From Phycisphaerae bacterium (lineage in GTDB: Bacteria > Planctomycetota > Phycisphaerae > UBA1845): a stretch of DNA of 64,000 bases. The notes under the pieces are model-generated. The model saw only the letters and a list, made by a program, of their open reading frames with translations, made no database searches and was not told the DNA's origin. The stretch covers positions 1 through 64,000 of the forward strand of contig JAJDDV010000011.1 of assembly GCA_029260135.1 (NCBI GenBank), given 5' to 3'. Both the position numbers and the translations under genes were made by a program. Positions 26,553 through 35,206 of the stretch are shown here, piece after piece (the first letter of the stretch is position 1; each line of letters begins with the position of its first letter).

Positions 26553-27686
26553 ATGTGGAAGATCGCCTGGCACAATCTCTTTCAAGACAAGGTCCGGTTC
26601 ATCACCGCGCTGACGGGGCTGGTGTTCGCGATCGTCCTGATCGCCGTGCAGGCGTCGATCTTCCTCAGTGCCGTTCGTAGTTCGTCCCGGTTGGCCCGCG
26701 AGGTGGACTGCGATCTGTGGCTTGTGCCCTACTCCGCCTCGAACGCGGACTTCTCCGCCCCCATGCCCGGTCGACGACGCTATCAAGCGCTGGGCGTGCC
26801 CGGCGTGGAGCAAACCGGGCGCATGGTCGTCGGGTTCAGCTTCCTTCGGTTCCGCTCCGGTCGCCAGGAACCCGTCATCGTCGTCGGAACCGATACGGAC
26901 GACGCGTGGCTTCCGGTGGATCGGCGTCTTCTGCGAGGCCGCACCGGTGACGGGCGGGCCGTCGTGTTCAACAGCCACGAGCGCCTGCGTTTCGGCGAAG
27001 AGGGCGCGCCGCTTCAGGTCGGCGCGCGCGGAGAAATGAATGGTCACCGCGTCTTCGTGGCCGGGTATGCCAGCAACATGGCCTCTTTTGCGATCACGCC
27101 GTACGCGTTCACCTCGTACGAAGCCGCACTCGACTTCGCACGTCTGGACGACGACCGGACCGTCTTCGTCATGGTCAGGTGCAGCGACGGCGCCGACATC
27201 GGTGCGGTTCGCGCCTCACTCGCCGAGCGGATCCCGGATGTCGAAGTCCTCACGCGGGCCGATTTCGCCCGCCGCTGCTGGCGATACTGGATCATGGGAA
27301 CGGGCATGGGCATGTCGCTGACGCTGATGGCCGCGCTGGCTGTCGTCGTCGGCATCACCGTGGTGAGCCAGACACTCGTCACGGGGGTCCACGCCAAGCT
27401 CCGCGAATACGGCGTGCTCAAGGCGATGGGATTCTCGAACCCCTTCGTCGCCGGCGTGATCCTCGCCCAGGGGATCATCGTTGCCCTGCTGGGCTATATT
27501 CTTGGTTGTGGAGTCAGCCTTTGCGTATCTTACTTCGCGGGGCGAGGCGGCGCGGCTGTCCAGATCGACATGGCTCCGACCACGTTGCTCGGTCTCCTTC
27601 CGCTCACGCTCGTGATCTGCGCGATCGCCAGCCTCGCCGCAGCCTGGCGCGTGTTCCGGCTCGCCCCGGCGGAGGTGTTCCGATGA
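26553..27686 (+). CDS. ABC transporter permease, FtsX/DevC type
   Basis: The 377-residue protein begins MWKIAWHNLFQDKVRF. A first membrane helix (residues about 14-38) is followed by a large periplasmic domain of some 210 residues, and then three C-terminal helices (near 255-285, 300-335, 345-368). This is the FtsX/MacB-permease plan of the DevC subgroup, which works with DevA ATPase and DevB fusion protein in export of envelope lipids or glycolipids in cyanobacteria. No strong ribosome site precedes the ATG. Its stop overlaps the start of the ATPase-fusion gene (ATGA), so the two are coupled. Confidence 0.85.
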   Translation: MWKIAWHNLFQDKVRFITALTGLVFAIVLIAVQASIFLSAVRSSSRLAREVDCDLWLVPYSASNADFSAPMPGRRRYQALGVPGVEQTGRMVVGFSFLRFRSGRQEPVIVVGTDTDDAWLPVDRRLLRGRTGDGRAVVFNSHERLRFGEEGAPLQVGARGEMNGHRVFVAGYASNMASFAITPYAFTSYEAALDFARLDDDRTVFVMVRCSDGADIGAVRASLAERIPDVEVLTRADFARRCWRYWIMGTGMGMSLTLMAALAVVVGITVVSQTLVTGVHAKLREYGVLKAMGFSNPFVAGVILAQGIIVALLGYILGCGVSLCVSYFAGRGGAAVQIDMAPTTLLGLLPLTLVICAIASLAAAWRVFRLAPAEVFR

Positions 27687-29503
27687 TCGCAACCCTCAGC
27701 GAACTTCGCGGCGTCTCCAAGGCATTCGGCGAGAGTCACACACGTGTCCAGGCGCTGACGGACGTCAGCTTGTCGATCCACGCCGGCGAACTGACGCTGA
27801 TCGAGGGTCCCTCCGGCAGCGGCAAGACCACGCTGTTGCACATCCTCGGCTTGCTGCAGCGCGCCGACCGGGGCGAAGTGTGGATCGGTGGACGGCGCCT
27901 CGACGCCTTCCCGGAATCTCGCCTTTCCATCGAGCGGCGTCGAAACGTCGTTCTCATCTTTCAAGGGGCGAACCTGCTGGAGTCGCTCACGGTACACGAC
28001 AACGTCGCCATCGCCCAACACGTGGCCAACGGACGCCGACGACACGCCTCGGTCACCGAGCATCTGCAGCGCGTGGGGATGGACGGCCGCGCCGGTCATC
28101 TTCCGCGACAATTGAGCGGCGGAGAGAAGCAGCGAACCGCCATCGCGCGAGCGCTCGCGTGTCCCGGTCATCTGATTCTGGCCGACGAGCCGACAGCGAA
28201 TCTCGACTGGGCCAGCGCGCAACAGGTCGTCGCGCGCCTCGTCGAGCTGGCCCACCGCGACGGCCGGGCCGTGGTCATGGTCACGCACGACTCCCGTGTG
28301 GAGGCGTTTGCGGATAGAATCATCAAGCTCGAAGACGGTCGAGTACGCGGCGACGAGCGCCGCCGAGACGCTCCGATGGCAACTGCTGGAAATCTGACCG
28401 ATACTGTGCCAAACGGTGACACCGAACATCGCCGCAGGTGGCCCCTCGCCGTGGTGTTGGGCGCCGCGATCGTCTTGATCGCCGCCACCTGGTTCGCCGT
28501 GTTCGGGCGAGACAGCGGCACTTCGACACCGCCGCCAGCCTCGTCCGAAACGCAAGATTCAGCAACGTTTGTCGCCGCCGCACCGGCCGTCGTGGAACCG
28601 GTCACACACCTCGTCAAGCTGCAGACCGAGCGGCCGGGCCGCATCAAGACGATCACCAAGCACGCCGGCGATCGGATCGCCAAGGGCGAGACCTTGGTCA
28701 CGCTGGACGATGCGCTCCCTGCGGCCGCGGTCGCACAACGGCAAGCCGAGGTCGCTCTGGCCGAGGCGAACCTGGCTGAACTGATCGCATGGCATCGACC
28801 GGAAGAGCGGCAACGACGAAAGGCCGCACTGGAGTATGCGCAGGTTCATCTCGACCGCGCTGCTCGCGAATTGCAGCGCGTCGAGTCGCTCTTCGGGGGG
28901 GGCTCAGCCTCAAAGACCGAACGCGATCGTGCCGTGGAAGACCACCGACTCGCCACGGCCGCGCTCGAGGAAGCGCGGCAGGCGTCACAGATTGCCGAGG
29001 CCGGCCCCACCCTTCAGGAGCGTGCCGTCGCCGAGGCGCGCGTTGCCCAAGCGAAGGCGGCGCTCCAACTCGCCGAGCGCGATCTGTCTTACTACACGAT
29101 TGTCAGCCCGCTCGAGGGTCACGTCATCTACCGCCATCTCGAACCGGGCGAAGTCGTCGACCCCGAATCGCCGTTGGCCATTCTCAGCATCGGCAATCTC
29201 GACCATGTGCGACTCCGCGCCGAGGTCGACGAAGCCGACATCCGCCGGGTTGGTGTCGGGCAGGAGGTTGTCGCGACGGCCGAGGCGTTCGCCGATCGCC
29301 CATTCAAAGGTCGCGTGGTTCACCTCGAGCCGATCATGGGTCGCACGAGCATCCGCACGGAACGTACAACCGAACAGAAAGACACCAAGGTGCGCGAGGT
29401 GCTCATTGAACTCGACCCGAAGACGCCTCGACTTCCGATCGATTTGCAGATGACGGTTCGGTTTCTGGCGGGGGAACGTCCGAACGACAAGAGTGGCGAT
29501 TGA
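27683..29503 (+). CDS. ABC ATPase fused in frame to HlyD-type membrane fusion protein
   Basis: One continuous 606-codon frame starts at an ATG after GGAGGTGTTCCG. Residues 1-225 are a LolD/DevA-type ATPase with Walker A GPSGSGKTT (42-50), signature LSGGE (145-149), Walker B LILADE and H-loop THD (His 203). After a short Arg-rich linker, a membrane helix (about 254-275) leads to a periplasmic adaptor. The adaptor has a lipoyl half (LKTERPGRI-like), a long alpha-hairpin (about 340-450, coiled-coil), the returning lipoyl half and a beta-barrel (VRLRAEVDEADIRRVGVGQ). Normally these are two proteins. No stop separates them, and the internal ATG at 28377 has only a weak ribosome site. With the overlapping permease it makes a complete DevBCA-like exporter in two genes. 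Confidence 0.9.
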   Translation: MIATLSELRGVSKAFGESHTRVQALTDVSLSIHAGELTLIEGPSGSGKTTLLHILGLLQRADRGEVWIGGRRLDAFPESRLSIERRRNVVLIFQGANLLESLTVHDNVAIAQHVANGRRRHASVTEHLQRVGMDGRAGHLPRQLSGGEKQRTAIARALACPGHLILADEPTANLDWASAQQVVARLVELAHRDGRAVVMVTHDSRVEAFADRIIKLEDGRVRGDERRRDAPMATAGNLTDTVPNGDTEHRRRWPLAVVLGAAIVLIAATWFAVFGRDSGTSTPPPASSETQDSATFVAAAPAVVEPVTHLVKLQTERPGRIKTITKHAGDRIAKGETLVTLDDALPAAAVAQRQAEVALAEANLAELIAWHRPEERQRRKAALEYAQVHLDRAARELQRVESLFGGGSASKTERDRAVEDHRLATAALEEARQASQIAEAGPTLQERAVAEARVAQAKAALQLAERDLSYYTIVSPLEGHVIYRHLEPGEVVDPESPLAILSIGNLDHVRLRAEVDEADIRRVGVGQEVVATAEAFADRPFKGRVVHLEPIMGRTSIRTERTTEQKDTKVREVLIELDPKTPRLPIDLQMTVRFLAGERPNDKSGD

Positions 29504-29796
29504 ACGCAGCAGCACGGGCCCTTCCCGATCGACCGGCTTTCCCATGTGCCGGAATACGCCTGCCCCCCAAGAGAAACGGCCATGAGAGGCTTTGCAGCCA
29601 CCCGCCCCACAGCGAGATGCCACCTCTTGGGCCTTGACGCTGGCACCTCGATCCGGCATCATACAACCAGATAGTACGCTCCATTAATCATTTGTATTAT
29701 GAATCTCTCGCGGGAGACCGACGCGTTCGCCGTGGTCGCCCGCGGTTCTCGGAGCAGGTCCTGGCGAAGGCTCGTTCGCCGATGGAAGGAGCAGTC

Positions 29797-30591
29797 ATGA
29801 GATCCCCACGATTACTTCCCGTCTTCCTGTTAGGTGCGTGCATCGTGGCTGCCCCCACCGCGGTGGCCGACATGGGCGACCCCTTTCCGCCTGCCGGGCA
29901 AGATGTCTTCAACAGCATCTTCTCTCATCAGGCGCTCGAAATCCTCAGTAACCCATTCGGCATTCCGGTGGGCGACCTTCCGAATGTCTCCTTCTCCGGG
30001 CCGACCGTCGTGAACCGGGCCGATCCGGAGCTTGGCCCCGGCGGGCTCTACCAGATCCCAACCGAGATGATCTCGATGGACCTGGACGGGAGCTTCGGGT
30101 TCGTCAACGCGACGATCCATGAGAGCGCGACGCGTTCATCCGTCGGCCTGGTCCGCGAACTCACGCCCGGCGGCGCGCCTGGCACCTTCCTGGCAGACAG
30201 CTTCTTCGACGTGTTCTTTGAAATCGAAATCGAGGGCGGCCCGACGTTCTACAACCGCGACCCGGCCTACCTCTACACGGGTACCATTTCCGAAGTGCCA
30301 CCCATTGGCAGCATCTACTCCCTGGCGGGGTGGATCGACGAAGGAAGCCCCCTCATCGGCGACTTCGTCGACCTCACCGGCCCTGCACCAGCCGGCTTCC
30401 ATCCGCTCCCGTCCGACGCCGATCCGTTGAGGCTCTTTGCGATCGATCCACTGACCGGCGGAGAGTTCGTCGTCGGTTTCATGCACGGGATGGACATCTC
30501 CGGCCACGAGGTCGTCCCCGCTCCAAGTGCCGTCGTGCTGGGTGTGTTGGGGTTGGGGATGGTCGGCCTGATCCGGCATCGGCGCGCATAG
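29797..30591 (+). CDS. PEP-CTERM-like surface protein with module shared with giant protein
   Basis: The ATG at 29797 after GGAAGGAG gives 264 residues with a signal peptide (cleavage near AVADMG). It ends in VPAPSAVVLGVLGLGMVGLI plus RHRRA, a PEP-CTERM-type sorting signal in which the Glu is replaced by Ala. The central 130 residues (GPTVVNRADPELGPGG ... FLADSFFDVFFEIEIEGGP) match a segment of the giant protein at 63660-63960 (GPATIHK ... FLADSFFDVYAEVTGGG). The module's function is unknown. It lies between the ABC exporter and an ECF sigma gene, with short spacers. Confidence 0.8.
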   Translation: MRSPRLLPVFLLGACIVAAPTAVADMGDPFPPAGQDVFNSIFSHQALEILSNPFGIPVGDLPNVSFSGPTVVNRADPELGPGGLYQIPTEMISMDLDGSFGFVNATIHESATRSSVGLVRELTPGGAPGTFLADSFFDVFFEIEIEGGPTFYNRDPAYLYTGTISEVPPIGSIYSLAGWIDEGSPLIGDFVDLTGPAPAGFHPLPSDADPLRLFAIDPLTGGEFVVGFMHGMDISGHEVVPAPSAVVLGVLGLGMVGLIRHRRA

Positions 30592-30673
30592 CAGCAGCGG
30601 CCAATGCAGTCCTCCATCAGCGAGTATCCCTTCGAAGGTGGCTCCCTGAGTTCGCCTGGCGTATCGTAACGCC

Positions 30674-31339
30674 ATGTCGAGCGATCGAGGCACAGAGTCA
30701 GCTGGCGCCGGTGGCCCATCCGCCCAACCCACCGACGCGTTCCTCATCGCCGGCGTGGGGGGTGGCGACGCCGCGGCGTTGCGAAAACTGATGGATCGCT
30801 ACGACCGGCTCGTGCGATACGCCATCTACCGCGCCTCGCGTAGTCGCTGCCGGCAGGACCCCCAGTTTCTCGACGCCGTCGCCGCCGCCACTTGGGATGG
30901 CTTCGTGCGCGCGATCCGACGTGACCCGAACTTGGCGGTCAAGTCCACCCGGGCCTACCTCGTGCGAATCGCGCGAAACCATGTCATCAGCGCGCGGCGA
31001 AAGGCCGGATCCGGACCTACGGAAGTCCCCTTGGCGACGGAAGACGCCGAGGTCGACGTTCCATCAACACTTGAAGAACCGGAATCACTGCTGTCTCAAG
31101 TCGAGTCGCTCGACGCCCTTCGTGGCTGTTTGGAGGAGCTTCCCCAGGGCGATCGGACGCTGGCATCGCAGCTAGGCCTCATCACAGAGCGCCGCTGGCG
31201 CGAGGCCGCGGAGGCGTTAGGAATGGCCGAATCGACGCTGAGATCACGCTGGACGCGTGTTTTGGCGCGTTTGCGGACGTGTATCGAGCGAAAAACCGGG
31301 GAATCGGTCGCGCCACCGGGGTTCGACCGCGACCCCTAG
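30674..31339 (+). CDS. ECF-type RNA polymerase sigma factor
   Basis: The 221-residue protein has an N-terminal region 2 (AALRKLMDRYDRLVRYAIYRA; FLDAVAAATWDGFVRAIRRD) and a -10 contact stretch (STRAYLVRIARNHVISARRK). A linker rich in acidic residues follows, then a C-terminal region 4 helix-turn-helix (RRWREAAEALGMAESTLRSRWTR). The longer linker and the WDGFV variant mark it as distant from the sigma factor at 11095. Its stop lies 15 nt before a membrane-anchored partner gene that may be its regulator. Confidence 0.85.
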   Translation: MSSDRGTESAGAGGPSAQPTDAFLIAGVGGGDAAALRKLMDRYDRLVRYAIYRASRSRCRQDPQFLDAVAAATWDGFVRAIRRDPNLAVKSTRAYLVRIARNHVISARRKAGSGPTEVPLATEDAEVDVPSTLEEPESLLSQVESLDALRGCLEELPQGDRTLASQLGLITERRWREAAEALGMAESTLRSRWTRVLARLRTCIERKTGESVAPPGFDRDP

Positions 31340-31353
31340 TGTGGAGACGCAAA

Positions 31354-31791
31354 ATGCGCGTCCCGCGAGCGAAGCGAATGAAAGACGATCACGAACAACT
31401 TGACCCCATCGAGCAACTGCTCCGGGAGTTCAATGACGCCTCTGAGGCGGGTGTGTTCAAGGCGACGGCCGTCGATACGACGGCCGCGTTATCGCCGGTT
31501 CGTTCGTGGAGTCTGGCTCGGCGTGTTCTGGCTACGGCCGCGGTGCTGGCATTTGCCGCCGGAGCGTGGACGACGTTTACGCGAGTGCCTTTGGGTCCTG
31601 ATTCCGGCGACATGCTGCTGGCGTCGGCGAACCCCTATGCCCCGATGGCTGCCCAGCTCGATGCCTGTATGAAGGGGCCTTCTGCGTCGGTTCTTCCCGC
31701 CAACTGCCGTGGGCAAGACCACGACGCCGACAACGACTTCGACCTCCGCGACGTCAGCAGCGTTATGGCCTCCATCCCGGCGGCTCGCTGA
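31354..31791 (+). CDS. Membrane protein downstream of sigma factor, putative anti-sigma
   Basis: The ATG at 31354 follows GGAGAC and gives 145 residues. The N-terminal cytoplasmic part is acidic and helical (DPIEQLLREFNDASEAG). One membrane helix lies near residues 55-75 (RRVLATAAVLAFAAGAWTTF). The outer part contains a Cys pair and ends in a half-dockerin/EF-hand-like loop (DHDADNDFDLRDVSSVMASI). There is no zinc-finger motif. The position and topology fit an anti-sigma or co-sensor for the upstream ECF gene, with the calcium-loop end outside the membrane. This role is inferred from context only. Confidence 0.65.
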   Translation: MRVPRAKRMKDDHEQLDPIEQLLREFNDASEAGVFKATAVDTTAALSPVRSWSLARRVLATAAVLAFAAGAWTTFTRVPLGPDSGDMLLASANPYAPMAAQLDACMKGPSASVLPANCRGQDHDADNDFDLRDVSSVMASIPAAR

Positions 31792-31847
31792 CGGCCTGAC
31801 TTGGATCTTCCCTCAGAATGAACCTGCGCCCCGCCCCCCCCGGAGGA

Positions 31848-32069
31848 TCATCCTCTGCCGGCGGCTGGGCTGTCCATCGCGCCACGAAGCTCATCGATCA
31901 GCCCGGCAAGGTCTCCGCCGCAGTGTTTCTCGGCGAAGCGGGCCAATGGCACCTCCGGCGGGTCGGTTCTGCAATCCGCGCACATCCCATGATTCAGTAG
32001 AACAGGAAACACCTGTGGATACGCGGTCAGCAACGCACGCACCGTCGTCGATTCGCTCAGCATAAACAT
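31848..32069 (-). CDS. DUF1858-type small redox-like domain protein
   Basis: The 73-residue product (ATG at 32069; a GTG at 32078 is possible) matches the DUF1858/ScdA-N style fold: TVRALLTAYPQVFPVLLNHGM followed by the Cys pair CADC and a helix AGLIDELR. Proteins of this type occur beside hybrid-cluster, Ric/ScdA-like or other redox proteins and may bind or transfer metal or sulfur. No such gene is adjacent. It is short and alone, with an acidic C-terminus ending SPAAGRG. The Cys pair is intact. Confidence 0.7.
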   Translation of the reverse strand: MFMLSESTTVRALLTAYPQVFPVLLNHGMCADCRTDPPEVPLARFAEKHCGGDLAGLIDELRGAMDSPAAGRG

Positions 32070-32315
32070 TGCATTCACTCACTCGCCAGACAATACAGAC
32101 CGGGCCTCTCCGAGGTCGCCTTATCGATGAATCGTGCACGACGGTCAAGCCGACACGCAATGTCATTTCGACCGTGTGAACGGGTCCGCCGCCCGAGTCG
32201 GAAGTTGGACCGCAACGGTGTGCACCGCTACCCTAACGAATGTGTTCGCGGTTCGCCGCGTCAGTAGGTCAGCCACCGACGAAATGCGGTCGCGACGGGC
32301 CTCGAATCCACCGGA
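32070..32315. other. Divergent spacer, nothing recognised
   Basis: This 246-nt spacer between the DUF1858 gene and the glycosyltransferase shows no repeats, RNA gene or obvious promoter. Confidence 0.4.
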
Positions 32316-33578
32316 ATGTTGTCGATGCCGTTTCTTTTAGCCGTCTTCTATCTGGGTGCAGCCGCGATCGGGCTCTTCTGGCTCGTGCGGCTCTTCTTGA
32401 TCGAGTGGACCGGTTTGCAGCGCCCGAGACTGCACGCCCAATCCTACCCCGAACCGCCTCAGCAGCCCCCGCGTGTTTCGGTGGTGGTGGCTGCCAAAGA
32501 CGAAGAGGACAACATCGAAGCCTGCGTTCGCTCCCTCCTGGCGCAGGACTACCCCGACTTCGAGTTGATCGTCATTGATGACCGAAGTGGCGACAACACG
32601 CCGGAGATCCTCGATCGCCTGGGGTCGGAAGGGGACGAGCGTCTACGCGTGCTGACCATCGAGGCGCTGCCCGAAGGCTGGTTCGGAAAGGCGCATGCCG
32701 TGTGGAGAGGCGTCGAGGCTTCGAGCGGCGACTGGCTGCTCTTTACCGATGCCGACTGCCGCTATACCTCGCCCAAGGCGCTGTCGCTTTCCGTCTCCGA
32801 GGCTGTGGCCCACGACGCTGACTTTCTCTCGGTGATTCCCGAACTCGACACACCAACGGTCTGGGAGCGAGTGCTCCAACCCGTCTGCGCACTGACCCTG
32901 ATCGTCTGGTTCCTCCCCCACCGTGTCAATAATCCTGCACAAAAGACCGCCTACGCCAATGGGGCCTTCATGCTGATACGCCGGAAGTGCTACGAGGCGA
33001 TCGGCGGCCACGAAAGTGTGCGAACCGAGGTCAGCGAGGACGTTCGCCTGGCCTGGTTGACCAAGCGGATGGGGATGGACCTGCGCGTGGTGGAATCCGA
33101 CGGTCTCTACCGTACCCGGATGTACGACACGCTTCGGGGCGCCTGGAACGGTTGGAGCCGGATCTTCTCCGGCTGCCTCCGCCGTGTCAGCCGCTTGATG
33201 ATCGCCGCGTGGCTGCTGGTTCTACTGTCGATTCTCCCGTGGGCCCTCGCCGTCGTGGCGCTGATCGGCGTCATGTGGGTCGACGCCCCCGGGCGTGGAT
33301 CCTGGACGCCGGCTGCGGGGGCATGGTTCGCCGTGGTCGCCATGCAGCAGATCGTCCACTGGCGACTCTATGGGAGGATGCGACTCCATCCGCTATGGTC
33401 GCTGACCTACGTCCTTGGCGCCGTAGCCACAGTGGTCGTGCTCTGCAACGCCATGCTGAAGGTCGTCGGGGCAACCCCGGTCGTATGGCGCGGGACGCGC
33501 TATCGGTGCGCCGGATCCGACGCACCGCTGGTTGCCGCGTCGGACGGGGCTCCCGCTGGGCCGACGAACAAGTTGTAG
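32316..33578 (+). CDS. Membrane-anchored family 2 glycosyltransferase
   Basis: The 420-residue protein (ATG 32316, or ATG 32325) has an N-terminal anchor helix, a GT-A domain at about residues 52-270 and three or four C-terminal helices. GT2 landmarks are PRVSVVVAAKDEEDNI, VIDDRSGDNT, the DxD-like FTDADCRY, an acceptor-side EDVRLAW and a WNGWSRIF block. The layout resembles hopanoid- or carotenoid-associated HpnB/CrtQ-like transferases that add sugars to lipids at the inner membrane, but the acceptor cannot be read from the sequence. The last 79 nt overlap the convergent small membrane protein gene. Confidence 0.85.
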   Translation: MLSMPFLLAVFYLGAAAIGLFWLVRLFLIEWTGLQRPRLHAQSYPEPPQQPPRVSVVVAAKDEEDNIEACVRSLLAQDYPDFELIVIDDRSGDNTPEILDRLGSEGDERLRVLTIEALPEGWFGKAHAVWRGVEASSGDWLLFTDADCRYTSPKALSLSVSEAVAHDADFLSVIPELDTPTVWERVLQPVCALTLIVWFLPHRVNNPAQKTAYANGAFMLIRRKCYEAIGGHESVRTEVSEDVRLAWLTKRMGMDLRVVESDGLYRTRMYDTLRGAWNGWSRIFSGCLRRVSRLMIAAWLLVLLSILPWALAVVALIGVMWVDAPGRGSWTPAAGAWFAVVAMQQIVHWRLYGRMRLHPLWSLTYVLGAVATVVVLCNAMLKVVGATPVVWRGTRYRCAGSDAPLVAASDGAPAGPTNKL

Positions 33579-33802
33579 ACCCACGCAACCACGGCGCCTC
33601 CGACCAGTCCGTCGACCAGCGCCCATCCCAGCCCAATGACACTTCCCACGGGGCTGACGCTGTATCCCAGGTAGAAGTGCCCGATCAGCGACTCGACGTC
33701 CTCGGCGCCGCCCCGGACGATCAGCCACCAGGTCATGACGAAAAGGCTGATCGACCAGAGCACTCCACCGGTCAACGCACACGCTTTGACGTTTAATCTC
33801 AT
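33500..33802 (-). CDS. Small holin-like membrane protein
   Basis: The 100-residue protein starts at an ATG after AGGGG. It matches a small conserved family often named bacteriophage holin: basic start MRLNVKACALTGGVLW, a first helix (SISLFVMTWWLIV), then YLGYSVSPVGSVIGLGWALVDG and a second helix (GLVGGAVVAWVYNLFVG). There is no phage context, so the name should be taken as family only; the role is unknown. Its last 26 codons overlap the end of the glycosyltransferase gene antisense. This stretch (PAGAPSDAATSGAS) lies beyond the conserved part and is probably free to vary. Confidence 0.8.
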   Translation of the reverse strand: MRLNVKACALTGGVLWSISLFVMTWWLIVRGGAEDVESLIGHFYLGYSVSPVGSVIGLGWALVDGLVGGAVVAWVYNLFVGPAGAPSDAATSGASDPAHR

Positions 33803-34057
33803 GGTTTCCCCTTGATCTTCGAGGGGCCGACTTCACCTGCCCCGCCGCTGGGCGTATACTCTCCGCCGATGGCTGGCAACGCCAGCCTGCGAGCCGCGGG
33901 CCGGCGATTCTCTGGGGCGTTGCTGCCGGAAGTCGACGGGTACTTTGGTCACGCCCGGCAACCGGACATGGGATCGGTGGTTCAACCTGGCATGGCGCAT
34001 GCAGGTTTGTCGCGTGCTGAATCCTCTACCCGAAACTCTCATGAAAGGGGAGACGCG

Positions 34058-35200
34058 ATGAAAAAGATTCGACTCTTCACGCCGGGGCCCGTCATGGTCC
34101 CCGAGGACGTCATGCTCGAAATGGCACGCCCGATGGACCACCACCGGACAGCCTCCTATCGAGAAATGCATAAGGAACTACACGAACTCCTTCGATACCT
34201 CTTCCAGACCCAGGCTACGTGCCTCACCTTCACCGGAAGCGGAACATCGGCGATGGAGGGCGTGATCGTCGGTTGCTGCCCGCCGGGTAGCAAGGCGCTC
34301 GTCGTTCAGAACGGAAAATTCGCCGAGCGATGGGTCAAGGTCTGCAACACCTTCGGAATCGATCACACCGCGCTCGACATTGAATGGGGTCACGGAGCCA
34401 AACCCGGCGACATCCAGAAAGCCCTCGACGCAGACCCCAAGCTCGACACCGTCATCGTGGTTCACAGTGAGACCTCGACCGCAGCCCGATCCGACGTGGA
34501 AGGGATCGCGAAAATCACGCGCGACCGGGGAATGCTGCTGCTGGTCGACGGGATCACTGCCGTCGGGGCCATCCCCGTCAAGATGGATGCGTGGGGGATC
34601 GACGCGTACGTCACCGGTTCGCAAAAAGCGATGATGCTGCCGCCAGGCCTCGCCTTCGCCGCCGTCAACGACCGCGCGTGGGAGCGAATCGACTCGGGCA
34701 AGACGCCGACGCTCTACAACGACCTCAAAGCCTATCGTAAATCGCTCGACACGTTTGACGCGCCCTACACACCGAACGTCCCCCTCATTCGAGGCGCGAA
34801 GTTCGTCCTGGAAGGCGTCAAGGAACGCACGCTGGAGGGCATCTGGACGGAAACAGCCATGCTGGCGAAGGCTACGCGCGCCGCAGCCGAAGCGATGGGT
34901 CTCAAAGTGTTCGCGGCCGATCCCGTCGATTCCGTAACCGCCATGGTCGTTCCCGAAGGGGTCGACGAAGCCGCCCTCCGAAAAACCATGCGGTCCAAGC
35001 ACGGCTTCCAGATCGCCGGCGGACAAGGCGATCTGAAGGGAAAAATCGTCCGCTTCTCGCACATGGGTTATGTCGACGCGTTTGACACCCTCGGCGTGCT
35101 GGCCGCTCTCGAACTCTGCCTGCAGGAACAGGGCTTCAGGCTCGAGATGGGCTCCGGTCTCGCGGCGGCGCAGCGGGTGTTCACGGAAGCGATGAAGTAG
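34058..35200 (+). CDS. Class V aminotransferase (serine-pyruvate/alanine-glyoxylate type)
   Basis: The ATG at 34058 after AAAGGGGAG gives 380 residues. Fold-type I PLP family features: an N-terminal FTPGPVMVPEDV, the GSGTSAME loop, the PLP-contact HSETSTA and D164 (LLVDGITAVG), and the Schiff-base lysine K190 (YVTGSQKAMMLPPG). The length and TPGP...P motif fit the serine/alanine:glyoxylate or serine:pyruvate aminotransferase branch that also serves in serine synthesis in bacteria. No 3-phosphoglycerate dehydrogenase is adjacent, so glyoxylate versus phosphoserine-route use remains open. It is followed closely by a lipoprotein gene. Confidence 0.9.
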   Translation: MKKIRLFTPGPVMVPEDVMLEMARPMDHHRTASYREMHKELHELLRYLFQTQATCLTFTGSGTSAMEGVIVGCCPPGSKALVVQNGKFAERWVKVCNTFGIDHTALDIEWGHGAKPGDIQKALDADPKLDTVIVVHSETSTAARSDVEGIAKITRDRGMLLLVDGITAVGAIPVKMDAWGIDAYVTGSQKAMMLPPGLAFAAVNDRAWERIDSGKTPTLYNDLKAYRKSLDTFDAPYTPNVPLIRGAKFVLEGVKERTLEGIWTETAMLAKATRAAAEAMGLKVFAADPVDSVTAMVVPEGVDEAALRKTMRSKHGFQIAGGQGDLKGKIVRFSHMGYVDAFDTLGVLAALELCLQEQGFRLEMGSGLAAAQRVFTEAMK

Positions 35201-35206
35201 GGCGAC

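Noticed and set aside
28377-29503. Separate gene for the membrane fusion protein
   Set aside because: The internal ATG has only a weak ribosome site and no stop codon ends the ATPase part, so a fused product is the simpler reading.
33500-33802. Prophage remnant suggested by holin-like protein
   Set aside because: No endolysin, capsid, portal or terminase gene lies within the window; the family is widespread outside phages.
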